Assembly (NCBI GenBank): GCA_025642075.2
Contig: JAODUO010000191.1
Location: 270,001 to 334,000 of the forward strand
Direction: 5' to 3'
Source: Ridgeia piscesae
Taxonomy: Eukaryota > Annelida > Polychaeta > Sabellida > Siboglinidae
DNA length: 64,000 bases
The position numbers and the translations under genes are program-made. The notes beneath the pieces are model-generated. The model was not told the origin of the DNA and searched no databases. It saw only the letters and a list, made by a program, of their open reading frames with translations. Shown here piece by piece: positions 22,269 to 31,003 of the stretch (positions are counted from its first letter, which is position 1; the number at the start of each line of letters is the position of its first letter).

Positions 22269-25200
22269 AATATTTTAATATATATATTAAATATATATTA
22301 AGATATATATTAAATATATATTAAATATATATTAAGATATATATTAAATATATATTAAAATATATATTAAAAGATATATATTAAATTATTTTACAATTAT
22401 TTTATTTTTCAAATTATATTTTGTTTATATGCTATTGAAGTTATATTGGAAGCCTACATCGTGAGAAATATAGCAAAAACATCTATATTATTATATTTGT
22501 TCTTAAAATATATATTAAAATATATATTAAAATATATATTAAAATATATATTAAAATATATATTAAAATATATATTAAAATATATATTAAAATATATATT
22601 AAAATATATATTAAAATATATATTAGGGATTTGTTTACATTGTATATATTTTTCAGTTCGGAGTGGCAGTTTTGTTTATGATGCTGACTTGAAGTTGCCA
22701 GATTGGAAGCCTACATCGGTGAGTAAATAGTAGCTGACATCTCTTGTTATTGATTGCATTTGTTCTGATTTACTTTTCTGAACCTGAGAAATCCTCTGAC
22801 CATCGATTTTGGATTGCAATAAATATTGGCATTTGAAGTCTTTTTTTCTTAACCTCTTCACTGATGACAACTGAATATGGTAAACTGATTTGAGCCACAA
22901 TTGTTTGTAGGCGGAGTTGAACTGTTTGAGTCGTATCGGAGCAAAACTACAGCATGATGACATCAGATTTGAGAGGCTTGATGTCGACATCTCGGTCGCA
23001 CTAAAAATGTTTCAAGACAACAGGTGAATATGATGCAAATGTTTTAATCAACAGACATAGAATTTAAGCACCTAATTCAGCAGAGGTCCTTGTAAGTTGT
23101 AACTGTACAAAATAATAATGGTTCAAGCCATTCGGTTTTATCCCTTGGCAGACCTATATAAACATTATCATAATAACGACGAGAGAACTTTCAAATAGCT
23201 AAAAGTAAGTTTTTACTGCACAAAATACGTTCATTCTTGACATATTGCACTTGTGTTTACAAACAAGAATTAGAGTTTAGTTACATAATATAACCAGCGA
23301 TCGTATCAAACCTCTGATCACAAAACGTATAAATCCCACTATTTTACAATTGCATTGACAGTTAAAACTACACAATGAAATGATTAATAAAATACAACAT
23401 ATATAATACCATAAAAAGTACACACATACGCAGTGCTCAGTGTTATTCTACTACAATTACTCAAAGTAGAGTCAATAAAAAACGTTCTGTGTCGCACATA
23501 AAAAGTCATGAAATGAGTGTATCGAGGCAAATCTATGATGTGTTTCTGTGTTTGCAGGTTCAAGATATTGCAGATTCCATCAATAGCCGCCCAGTCTCCC
23601 TCTGGCAACTCTGTGCCTGTCTACAGGATGGGAGATCACGTCGACATCACGCGAGGACCGCTTATGTCGTCAACCCAACACATAGCCAGATACAGTGTGA
23701 CAACGGTAGGCTTGATCACAGTCATATGACTTACATCTCCTCCAGTTAATCGGCTAAGTCTATTACTGTAAGTTCATCTCGTCCAGTTAATAGGCTAAGT
23801 CTGTATCACTGTAAGTTCATCTCCCCCCGGGTGCTGAGGGTCATTTTCTTCTGTTGACCAGTTGCTTCTGGTCAGTCATTTGGCGATACATTTAAAAATG
23901 TAATTGTGTAGTATGAGAGATTATTATGTATGAAAATGAGTATTTCTCACACAGAATCTACAGTTTAACAAGTGCATATAAGGGAACTCCTGCCTAGGAC
24001 ATCAGAATGATACAGGCAGAATTGAAGATTTGTTAAATCAAATTTTTGTGGTGTGAACCAACATGCGTGTCTGATATGGGCTATTGGTGAAGTTGTGTTT
24101 GTGTAAGTGGGTAAGAGAGATCACAGTGTTGTGTTTGTGTAAGTGGGTAAGAGAGATCACATTGTTGTGTTTGTGTAAGTGGGTAAGAGAGATAAAATTT
24201 TTGTGGTGGGGGAAAAAGGATCACATTGTTGTGTTTGTGTAAGTGGGTAAGAGAGATCACATTGTTGTGTTTTGTAAGTGGGTAAGAGAGATCACATTGT
24301 TGTGTTTGTGTAAGTGGGTAAGAGAGATCACATTGTTGTGTTTGTGTAAGTGGGTAAGAGAGATCACATTGTTGTGTTTGGGTAAGTGGGTAAGAGAGAT
24401 CACATTGTTGTGTTTGTGTAAGTGGGTAAGAGAGATCACATTGTTGTGTTTGTGTAAGTGGGTAAGAGAGATCACACTGTTGTGGCCAGTGTGAGTTCAC
24501 GAGGATCACTTGTTGTTAGGGGGGTTAAGTGGGTTAAGAGGTTTCACCTGGTTGCAGTTTGGGTGAGTGACGTGGGGGAGGGGAATATTGTTTTTTGGGT
24601 AAGGGCTTTTAAAGAGAGCCCAAAATTACTTGTGAATTGGAAAAAAAGTTAAGAGAGATCACATTGTTGTGTTTGGGTAAGTGGGTAAGAGAGATCACAT
24701 TGTTGTGTTTGGGTAAGTGGGTAAGAGAGATCACATTGTTGTTTGTGTAAGTGGGTAAGAGAGATCACATTGTTGTGTTTGTGTAAGTGGGTAAGAGAGA
24801 TCACATTGTTGTGTTTGTGTAAGTGGGTAAGAGAGATCACATTGTTGTGTTTGTGTAAGTGTGTAAGAGAGATCACAGTGTTGGGGCCAGATGTGAGTTC
24901 ACGCAGGACTCACTTGTTGTTGACAGGTGAGCGACATTGACAGTCCGGACTTTGGCAGGTTGAAGAGGATTCAGGGCCTGGCCATCCCTAAGCAGCTGCC
25001 GGTGAGTGACGCCTGAGGCCGGCCAGAGGAATAGTTGTTTTCACTTGCACGACCAGACAGGGCTGTTAAATCCGACTGAGCCCAGAATTACTTATGAATA
25101 TGGAAATACATAATTTGTTTGTAGCATAAAAATGTATTCTTTGTTTCCCATCCAGAGTCTGACATAGGGACACAGAAACATTGTTCTTAACATATTGGTG

Positions 25201-26030
25201 AAAAGAAATGATTTATTTGCAAAAAACAGCAAAGAAAATTATTCAAATGCCCAGCTGCCTTACAATATCCCCTCACCAGGACACAGTGTAACAGAAAGGC
25301 TACAAATATTCTGGTGGGTGTAATTGTTGTCACATATTACCCACAAGGCACTGCTCCACGCTACCCTTGTTGTCACATATTACCCATAAGGCACTGCTTC
25401 TATACCGTGTAGTCAGTTTACCCAGTTACGAGTCTGTATCCACATTCCACAGAACATGTTAGAGACAGAATTAGACTTTCTGTGATAAACTACATACAAT
25501 CTGTGACTCTTCTATAGTAATATAAATTAAATTAGTTTAAGTAAAAAACACAAGTTTCTGACTGTTGTTCTCTGATATTTTCAGATCCACTATTGGGCGT
25601 ATGAAATGTTGTGTGAAAGATCAACTAACCTGGTAAGTCATAAGGAATACTGCTGGCAGCTCGTTACTGACACTAGATTTACGATTCTGTAAAGCACTTT
25701 ATATTTATTTGTGTATTTTATATTTCTGCATGTTGCCGTATTACAAACATGGCTGCATTATTTCAATCTGTTCCCTGCTGTCTCCGTATCAGAAAGCCAC
25801 ACAGCTGCAGGGACATACACTTATCAATTCCAGTTATTGTATTATTAAGTGAAATGATGTAGGTCCCACGTATAATTTGGATTGACATAGATCAACAGTG
25901 ACGCACTAGATCCATGAGTTATGATCAACCTGACACCAGTTGCCACTTGCATTTCCAGAACAAGGCCCCAGTGCCCACACTAGCCCAGGAGGCACCTGTA
26001 GCCATTGAGAACACGTCACAGACAAACTAA
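19002..26030 (+). CDS. MRPL39: MRPL39 (mL39), mitochondrial large-subunit ribosomal protein, ten exons
   Basis: Exons 19002-19044, 20048-20245, 20769-20908, 21618-21717, 22657-22718, 22911-23023, 23558-23705, 24927-25001, 25585-25632, 25959-26030. They sum to 999 bp (332 codons plus TAA), with every junction GT-AG and the frame kept throughout; human MRPL39 has 338 residues. Landmarks: ALFSEEKARQMALITRIEKV, MNKDLSTPFSVAMHIGE, VALVNGEPWDMHKPF, GSILERAFKEEIHVEL, and the GDHVDITRGPLM block. Known: mL39 is a component of the mitoribosome large subunit, with a TGS-like N-terminal fold related to threonyl-tRNA synthetase. The first 15 or so residues would serve as the mitochondrial targeting end (MFQGTMTFVRNGCK, basic, no acidic residues). 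Confidence 0.96.
19045..20047 (+). other. MRPL39 intron 1
   Basis: A/T-rich. At about 19541-19596 the motif ACCCGTCC occurs twice, then inverted as GACGGGT, which can form a stem; see findings. Around 19850-19925 it is (TA)-rich. Confidence 0.6.
20048..20245 (+). CDS. MRPL39: MRPL39 exon 2
   Basis: Acceptor GTTTCAG, donor ATGC|GTGAGT. Encodes FCTRAKQLTNSEICRKRNAL, FSEEKARQMALITRIEKVQV and MNKDLSTPFSVAM, the conserved TGS-like region. Confidence 0.95.
20246..20768 (+). other. MRPL39 intron 2
   Basis: No array or gene recognised. Confidence 0.55.
20769..20908 (+). CDS. MRPL39: MRPL39 exon 3
   Basis: Acceptor GTTGCAG, donor AATCAG|GTACTG. Encodes HIGELLMTRSVVALVNGEPW and CELQFLHFKDDQPDIPNQ. 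Confidence 0.95.
20909..21617 (+). other. MRPL39 intron 3
   Basis: Strongly T-rich. A hydrophobic 202-codon frame at 20990-21598 is due to this composition and resembles no family I know. Confidence 0.55.
21618..21717 (+). CDS. MRPL39: MRPL39 exon 4
   Basis: Acceptor GCACAG|GTG, donor AATG|GTAAGA. Encodes VFWRSCSFILGSILERAFKE and EIHVELCSFPRPN; equivalent to the human AYWRSCAMM.G..IERAFK block. Confidence 0.95.
22234..22630. repeat. A/T-rich (ATATATTAAA)n tandem repeat
   Basis: Two blocks (about 22234-22385 and 22507-22625) of units near AAATATATATTA in MRPL39 intron 4, separated by about 120 bp. The second block runs to within 30 bp of exon 5. Confidence 0.85.
22657..22718 (+). CDS. MRPL39: MRPL39 exon 5
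   Basis: Acceptor TTTTTCAG, donor ACATCG|GTGAGT. Encodes VRSGSFVYDADLKLPDWKPT and S. Confidence 0.93.
22911..23023 (+). CDS. MRPL39: MRPL39 exon 6
   Basis: Acceptor TTTGTAG, donor AACAG|GTGAAT. Encodes AELNCLSRIGAKLQHDDIRF and ERLDVDISVALKMFQDN, as in human (F..LEVEAKVALEIFQ). Confidence 0.94.
23024..23557 (+). other. MRPL39 intron 6
   Basis: Unique A/T-rich sequence, nothing recognised. Confidence 0.55.
23558..23705 (+). CDS. MRPL39: MRPL39 exon 7
   Basis: Acceptor TTTGCAG, donor ACAACG|GTAGGC (a weak donor). Encodes FKILQIPSIAAQSPSGNSVP and VYRMGDHVDITRGPLMSSTQ. Confidence 0.95.
23740..23825 (+). repeat. Two-copy repeat of about 45 bp
   Basis: CCAGTTAAT.GGCTAAGTCT and ACTGTAAGTTCATCTC occur twice in tandem just after exon 7 of MRPL39. 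The copies include ACTGTAAGTTC, a donor-like site. Confidence 0.7.
24085..24885 (+). repeat. Minisatellite with donor-like motifs (about 36-bp unit, two blocks)
   Basis: Units read near TTTGTGTAAGTGGGTAAGAG and GATCACATTGTTG, about 11 copies in 24085-24483 and 6 in 24652-24885. Each unit has TGTGTAAGT and GGGTAAGAG on the sense strand of MRPL39. The blocks are separated by a decayed copy of exon 8. Confidence 0.9.
24485..24645 (+). pseudogene. Decayed duplicate of MRPL39 exon 8 with its flanks
   Basis: The block aligns with 24893-25095 in order: the GTGAGTTCACG...CACTTGTTGTT pre-acceptor part, a remnant of the exon (TTAAGAGG for TTGAAGAGG), then GGTGAGTGACG after the donor and CCCAAAATTACTTGTGAAT for CCCAGAATTACTTATGAAT. 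The exon part is shorter and frame-broken. It is flanked by the 36-bp array on both sides, so array and exon were probably duplicated together. Confidence 0.65.
24927..25001 (+). CDS. MRPL39: MRPL39 exon 8
   Basis: Acceptor TTGACAG|GTGAGC, donor CTGCCG|GTGAGT. Encodes VSDIDSPDFGRLKRIQGLAI and PKQLP, matching human (F..RRFQGVSLP..L). The exon itself opens with GTGAGC, a donor-like sequence directly after the acceptor. Confidence 0.93.
25002..25584 (+). other. MRPL39 intron 8
   Basis: Only a two-copy repeat of about 41 bp (TTGTTGTCACATATTACCCA, about 25325 and 25366) was noticed. Confidence 0.5.
25585..25632 (+). CDS. MRPL39: MRPL39 exon 9
   Basis: Acceptor TTTTCAG, donor AACCTG|GTAAGT. Encodes IHYWAYEMLCERSTNL (human HFTIWDKLLERS). 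Confidence 0.93.
25633..25958 (+). other. MRPL39 intron 9
   Basis: Unique sequence with nothing recognised. Confidence 0.5.
25959..26030 (+). CDS. MRPL39: MRPL39 exon 10 with stop codon
   Basis: Acceptor TTTCCAG. Encodes NKAPVPTLAQEAPVAIENTS, QTN, then TAA. The C-terminal tail is poorly conserved in the family. Confidence 0.9.
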   Translation, partial: NKAPVPTLAQEAPVAIENTSQTN

Positions 26031-28200
26031 AGGACTCGGCCGACACAACTCACACTGACACCCTGTGTCGGCCACATGTAGCAGTGACCTCGGACTTGCC
26101 CAGCAGCATTATATGTAGACACCCGATCAGCATGCTGACTTGTACAACGTGCGGACTATTGTACAGCATGCTGACCGTTGTACAACTTGCTTACTGTTGT
26201 TCAGCGTCTGGACACTGAATGACATTGATTTGATTCGAGAATGGAAGTAAACACATTGATGGTTTAGAGAAGAGGTTTATTTCACAGAACAAGGCTATGT
26301 GTCCTGTGTCTTGTCCATATACTTTGGTGCGACTGAAAACTTGCTTGTTTTTTGCTACACACAAATCTTCAGATAAATATAATTTGTGAACTACCAATTT
26401 TGGTTTTGCTCGGGAGTGGATTATCCTGTTCTGATGAAATGGAAACACATTTGCACTTGGCCCAAAAACAATAGTTGCAGATTTTTGTCAGAAAATAAAG
26501 TTTTATATGACTGTAGATGTGGTAGTTGAAGTGTACTAGAACCTTGTTATTAGGGTCACCCTGTAATGGAATCTCACTATTCGGGTCACTCTAGTAACGC
26601 CTTGCTATAAGGGTCACACTATAATGAACCTTGCTATTAGGGTCACTGTTCGGAGGGAAGTGACCTAAAACAACTTCTGTTTTAACAATAAAATAAGAAT
26701 GACCCATTGTGTGCCAGTATCCTCGAAGAACTAATTTCCTCTACAGTTATAAAAAGGACTATCTCAGGGTGACCTTAATTATGAGGTGGCTGTATTATGG
26801 AGGTGGTGATCAAGTGAGTTTGACTGTGTGTACTCGTCTGCAGGCAGTGCCTGTGTGATAATACAAAACATGGAATTTTAGTAAACTCTAGAAGACTGGA
26901 CAGAACTAAAGACAAGACGAAACATGAAGACATCGCTGCTGGCTGGGAAGACATCTACGTAGCACCGTAACATTGCATCACCAACAAATTTATAACTATA
27001 ATTTATTAATGGATTGCAGAAACTTAGTTATAAAGTTATGCACTGAATGTTTAGAACTTCAATGAACTACAATTTTCACTAATGGTAATACCACAATTCT
27101 AACATAATGATATTCTGAAAACAATGAATTTTGCTTGAATATTTCACTTAACCGGAACAAAATATTTACCATTTTCAATGTAGTCTTCAATATTTTTTTT
27201 ATTACAACATTTCTACCTTTAATATCTGGTATCCTTATAACTGAAGTAAGACAGTAAGAACAAGTTGTCAACTCCTGGTATTGGTTTATGGTGTATTTAC
27301 AATTTTGTACATGATTGGGATTTTATACAACTACTGCAATATTTCACTATCATGTCATTAAAACAGAATAAATGAATGCATATACAAGTATACACTGCAT
27401 GCAAAATCACGCACGTTATACAAGATGATATGAAATGTCTTCTTTTATGCATTATAAAGTATACAACATTTAGTATAGGCTACAACATATTTGTTTGCCG
27501 TTTCTTCAGCAGGGCAGAACGAATACAGTAACATAAACAGTGGCATCAGTTCTTTATAAAAGCTTGATAGTAAAAGGATGCAAAGTTCACTGGTTGCCAT
27601 AGCAACACAATAAACAGCAGCACCACTGCAGGAGATCTATAATAAACAGTGTGACTCCCTCTCTCTCTCTCTCTCTCTAATTATGTGCATTATAAAATTA
27701 TTTTAATTCATTCTCAAATCGTGTATTCTATTTAAAGTTGTCAACAGATGAACGATTGTAATATTCACCCATTCTGAAATATGTTTAACCAATTGAGACA
27801 TTATAAATTCCAAATTGCATTGACCCATAAAACAATCATTCAGTTGTCCAAACAAAACAGTCCTACACTCTTGATGCAACATAACTATCAACAAACCAAC
27901 AATTGTATGGCTTTTTACAATATAAATTCATCAATAACAGTAAATTAATCATGTCTTGAAAACTAAGACTGCACTGTTAGTTTTCATTTCCTGAATCAGA
28001 AATGTTGTGCATCTGAAGTGCCAGTTGCACACTGCTCTTTGTGTGGCATTAGTTAATCAGGTGACAGTTCCGACTCTCCATTCTGGTGGTTGTCAAACCA
28101 TATTTTCAGACAGCAGTTTTGTATCTGAAGATTTGAACGTTAAATTGTACGTTCAGAAATTGTGAAAAAGTTGTGTCAACGATTTCTTTCACCCATACAT
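26031..28200. other. MRPL39 3' UTR and convergent intergenic spacer
   Basis: A/T-rich. Contains loose repeats only: TGTACAAC/GCATGCTGAC near 26100-26210, a four-copy repeat of about 35 bp with TATTAGGGTCAC at 26545-26650, and a (TC)n run at 27657-27678. No gene recognised. Confidence 0.5.
26494..26499 (+). terminator. Possible MRPL39 polyadenylation signal AATAAA
   Basis: Canonical hexamer about 460 bp after the stop codon; another AATAAA occurs near 26690. No transcript evidence is available here. Confidence 0.35.
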
Positions 28201-28207
28201 GGTATAT

Positions 28208-28306
28208 AAGGGAAGGGTACTGTTGGGCAAACTGGGTAGCGTACTGTTGGGCAAACTGGGTAGGGTACTGTTGGGCAAACTGGGTAGGGTACTGTTGGGC
28301 AAACTG
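28208..28306. repeat. 24-bp repeat, four copies
   Basis: Units of GGTACTGTTGGGCAAACTGG type in perfect tandem. Open frames across it in several phases are artefacts of the 24-bp period. Confidence 0.9.
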
Positions 28307-28689
28307 GTGCACAACATGGGAGTGTGTTGTCCAAAGTGGAGCATTGGAGACAGGGTAATACATGGCAAGGGTGATAATGTATGGGTGCATTTGAGACAGG
28401 GTAATAATACATGGCGGGGTGGGGTGATATTGATGGACAGCAACACATTTAGACAGTTATAAACAAAACCATTACTTCATGTTGAGCCCTGGCTATGCAC
28501 AGTAAAAACACATCAGTTTAAAAGCTATTGCAACAGGGTGCCCTATAAACATATTCAACATAACAAAACTTAGGATACATTAAATGCAGATAAAATATAC
28601 TCAGGCGTAAAATACGGTCGGCAGATTAATGATGCCACAGAAAATGTATCACTCAAAGTCACTGCATATATTTGTGTTCACAGGTCATC

Positions 28690-29035
28690 TATCTCTCCTC
28701 CATAGCTCCTCCATAGCCCCTCCTCCCTCTCCTCGATAGCCTCTCTCTCTCCTCCATAGCTCCTCCTTCTCCATAGCCCCTCCCTCTCATCCATAGCTCC
28801 TCCCTCTTCCCCAAAACCCCTCCCTCTCATCCATAGCTCCTCCCTCATCTCCATAGCTGCTCCTCAATAGTCCCTCCCTCTTCTCCTTAGCTCCTCCCTC
28901 TTCTACATAGCTCCTCCCTCTTCCCCATAGCCCCTCCCTCTCCCCAGAGCTCCTCCCTCTTCTCCATAGCTCCTCCTTCTCCCCCATAGCTACTCCCTCT
29001 CCTCCATAGCTACTCCCTCTCTGAGGCCCAAGGAG
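28690..29035. repeat. CT-rich repeat (TCCATAGCTCCTCCCTCT type)
   Basis: About 350 bp of irregular units around 20-25 bp, polypyrimidine on the plus strand. It lies 3' of RAPGEF1. Confidence 0.85.
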
Positions 29036-29419
29036 CTACGGAGGATGAGGAGTCTCGTGTCCTCTACACCGCTGGCTGCAGTCAGTGTCGGTCACATGAG
29101 ACAATCTGTTGTATGTACACCATGCACTGGCTCCCTCTATGGCCACTGTGTGGAACTACAAATGTATAGTCTATTGGGTCATGTTGATTCATGTTGGTCA
29201 ATGACTGCAGTATCATTTTGTGACTGCAGTACTGTGGGTCATGTTGCTTTGTGACATTAATGCCACAGTATTATGGATTGTAATGACATCACGTGAATTG
29301 GTGAATTGGTCATGTTGTTTCATAAAAACCACAGTATCACAAGTCACATTGCTTTGTGACATCAATGTCGGTCTCATTGCATTGGAACATGTTCCGACTC
29401 TTCTAATGTGTCTTGCTAG

Positions 29420-29540
29420 TTGTGCTCAGCACCACTGCTGCGTAAGTCATGTCACATACCACTGCTGTGTAAGTCATGTCACAGTACCACTGCTGTGTAA
29501 GTCATGTCACAATACCACTGCTGGGTAAGTCGTGTTGGCA
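29420..29540. repeat. 26-bp repeat, four copies
   Basis: Units of CCACTGCTGTGTAAGTCATG type, located 3' of RAPGEF1. Confidence 0.8.
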
Positions 29541-29744
29541 CCAACAGTCGCGTGAGTCACAGCTTGTAACATGTTGTGTTGCTTCCTTGCACCTAATGTC
29601 CTCTGCTGAACCACCTGGCACTAAACACACTACCAGCAATGTGTCCTCAGTCATGTCCCGGGTTCCACCTGGACACTTCGATCACAATTATGTCTATTAT
29701 GCTGCTTCTATTACACATATCATCTTGCTTCTATTATGCTGCTT

Positions 29745-30870
29745 CCGCACATCACAGTGTGACATGACTACTTCTACTTATACAATCTCACGAGTCATGC
29801 TGCTTCTGCATATCAGTCTGACATGACTACTTCTACAATCTCACGAGTCATGATGCTTCTGCACATCAGTCTGACATGACTACTTCTACAATCTCACGAG
29901 TCATGCTGCTTCTGCACATCAGTCTGACATGACTACTTCTACAATCTCACGAGTCATGCTGCTTCAAGCACATCAGTTTTACATGACTATTTCTACAACC
30001 TCAGAAGTCATGCTGCTTCTGTGCACAGCAATTACAACATCACAGTTCTTGTTGCTTTTGATATCCACACCACAGTTTCAGGAGACATAATTACTTTGTA
30101 TTATATACACAACACCATGAGTCATGCTGTTTCTCGACATCAACTTCACAATATCATAATTTGTATAGCTTCTTGGCATCACCTTCGCAATCACATCAGT
30201 CATGTTGTTTCTCGACATCACCTTCATCATCTCAAGTCATCACCTTCACAATCTCATAATTTGTATAGCTTCTTGGCATCACCTTCACAATCACATCAGT
30301 CGTGTTGTTTCTCAACATCACCTTCATCATCTCAAGTCATCACCTTCACAATCTCATAATTTGTATACTTTCTTGGCATTACCTTCACAATCACATGAGT
30401 CATGTTGTTTCTCGACATCACCTTCACAATCTCAAGTCATCACATTCACAATCTCATAATTTGTATACTTTCTTGGCATTACCTTCACAATCACATGAGT
30501 CGTGTTGTTTCTCGACATCACCTTCATAATCTCAAGTCATCACCTTCACAATCTCATAATTTGTATACATTCTTGGCATTACCTTCACAATCACATGAGT
30601 CATGTTGTTTCTTTGCAGTGTGGCCACAATCATGACTCTACATGAGTCATGCTGTTTCCTGGCAATGATTTCATGAGTCATACAAGTTCTTGACCACAAA
30701 CTCACAGGTTCTGTTGTGGCACATTACCTGTAAGTCAGAGCTACAACACTATCGAGAAGTCTCTAGTCCCCAATCTCTGAAGTCATGTTGTTTCTTGTCA
30801 CCAATCTGTTATGTCAAGTTGTTTCTTGTCAACAATCTCATAAGCCTTGTACTCCCAATCTCACGAGTCA
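29745..30870 (-). repeat. Repeats that copy the RAPGEF1 stop-codon region
   Basis: Two array types: about 55-bp units with CTCACGAGTCATGCTGCTTC (29745-30010), and about 100-bp units with AGTCATGTTGTTTCTCGACA plus CACCTTCACAATCTCA (30110-30620). On the minus strand the shared core is GAAACAACATGACTCGTGA, the sequence at the true RAPGEF1 stop codon (TGA at 30870-30868) including the last codons. The array runs into what should be the 3' UTR. Confidence 0.8.
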
Positions 30871-31003
30871 TGTTGTTTCTTGGGCGTGCGACCGCGGTGG
30901 TTTGATGGACTCGGAGATCTGCCAGAGAGACTCCTCGCACAAGTTATCGTCGAAGTTGTTGAAGTAACTGATGATCTTCTCATTCTTACGGAACTCGTAG
31001 TTG
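30868..31003 (-). CDS. RAPGEF1: RAPGEF1 terminal exon
   Basis: Acceptor CTTTCCAG. Encodes [44 protein letters not shown] and stop. It matches the C-terminal end of the CDC25 domain and the basic/proline tail (LWELSLKIKPR in human). Confidence 0.95.
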
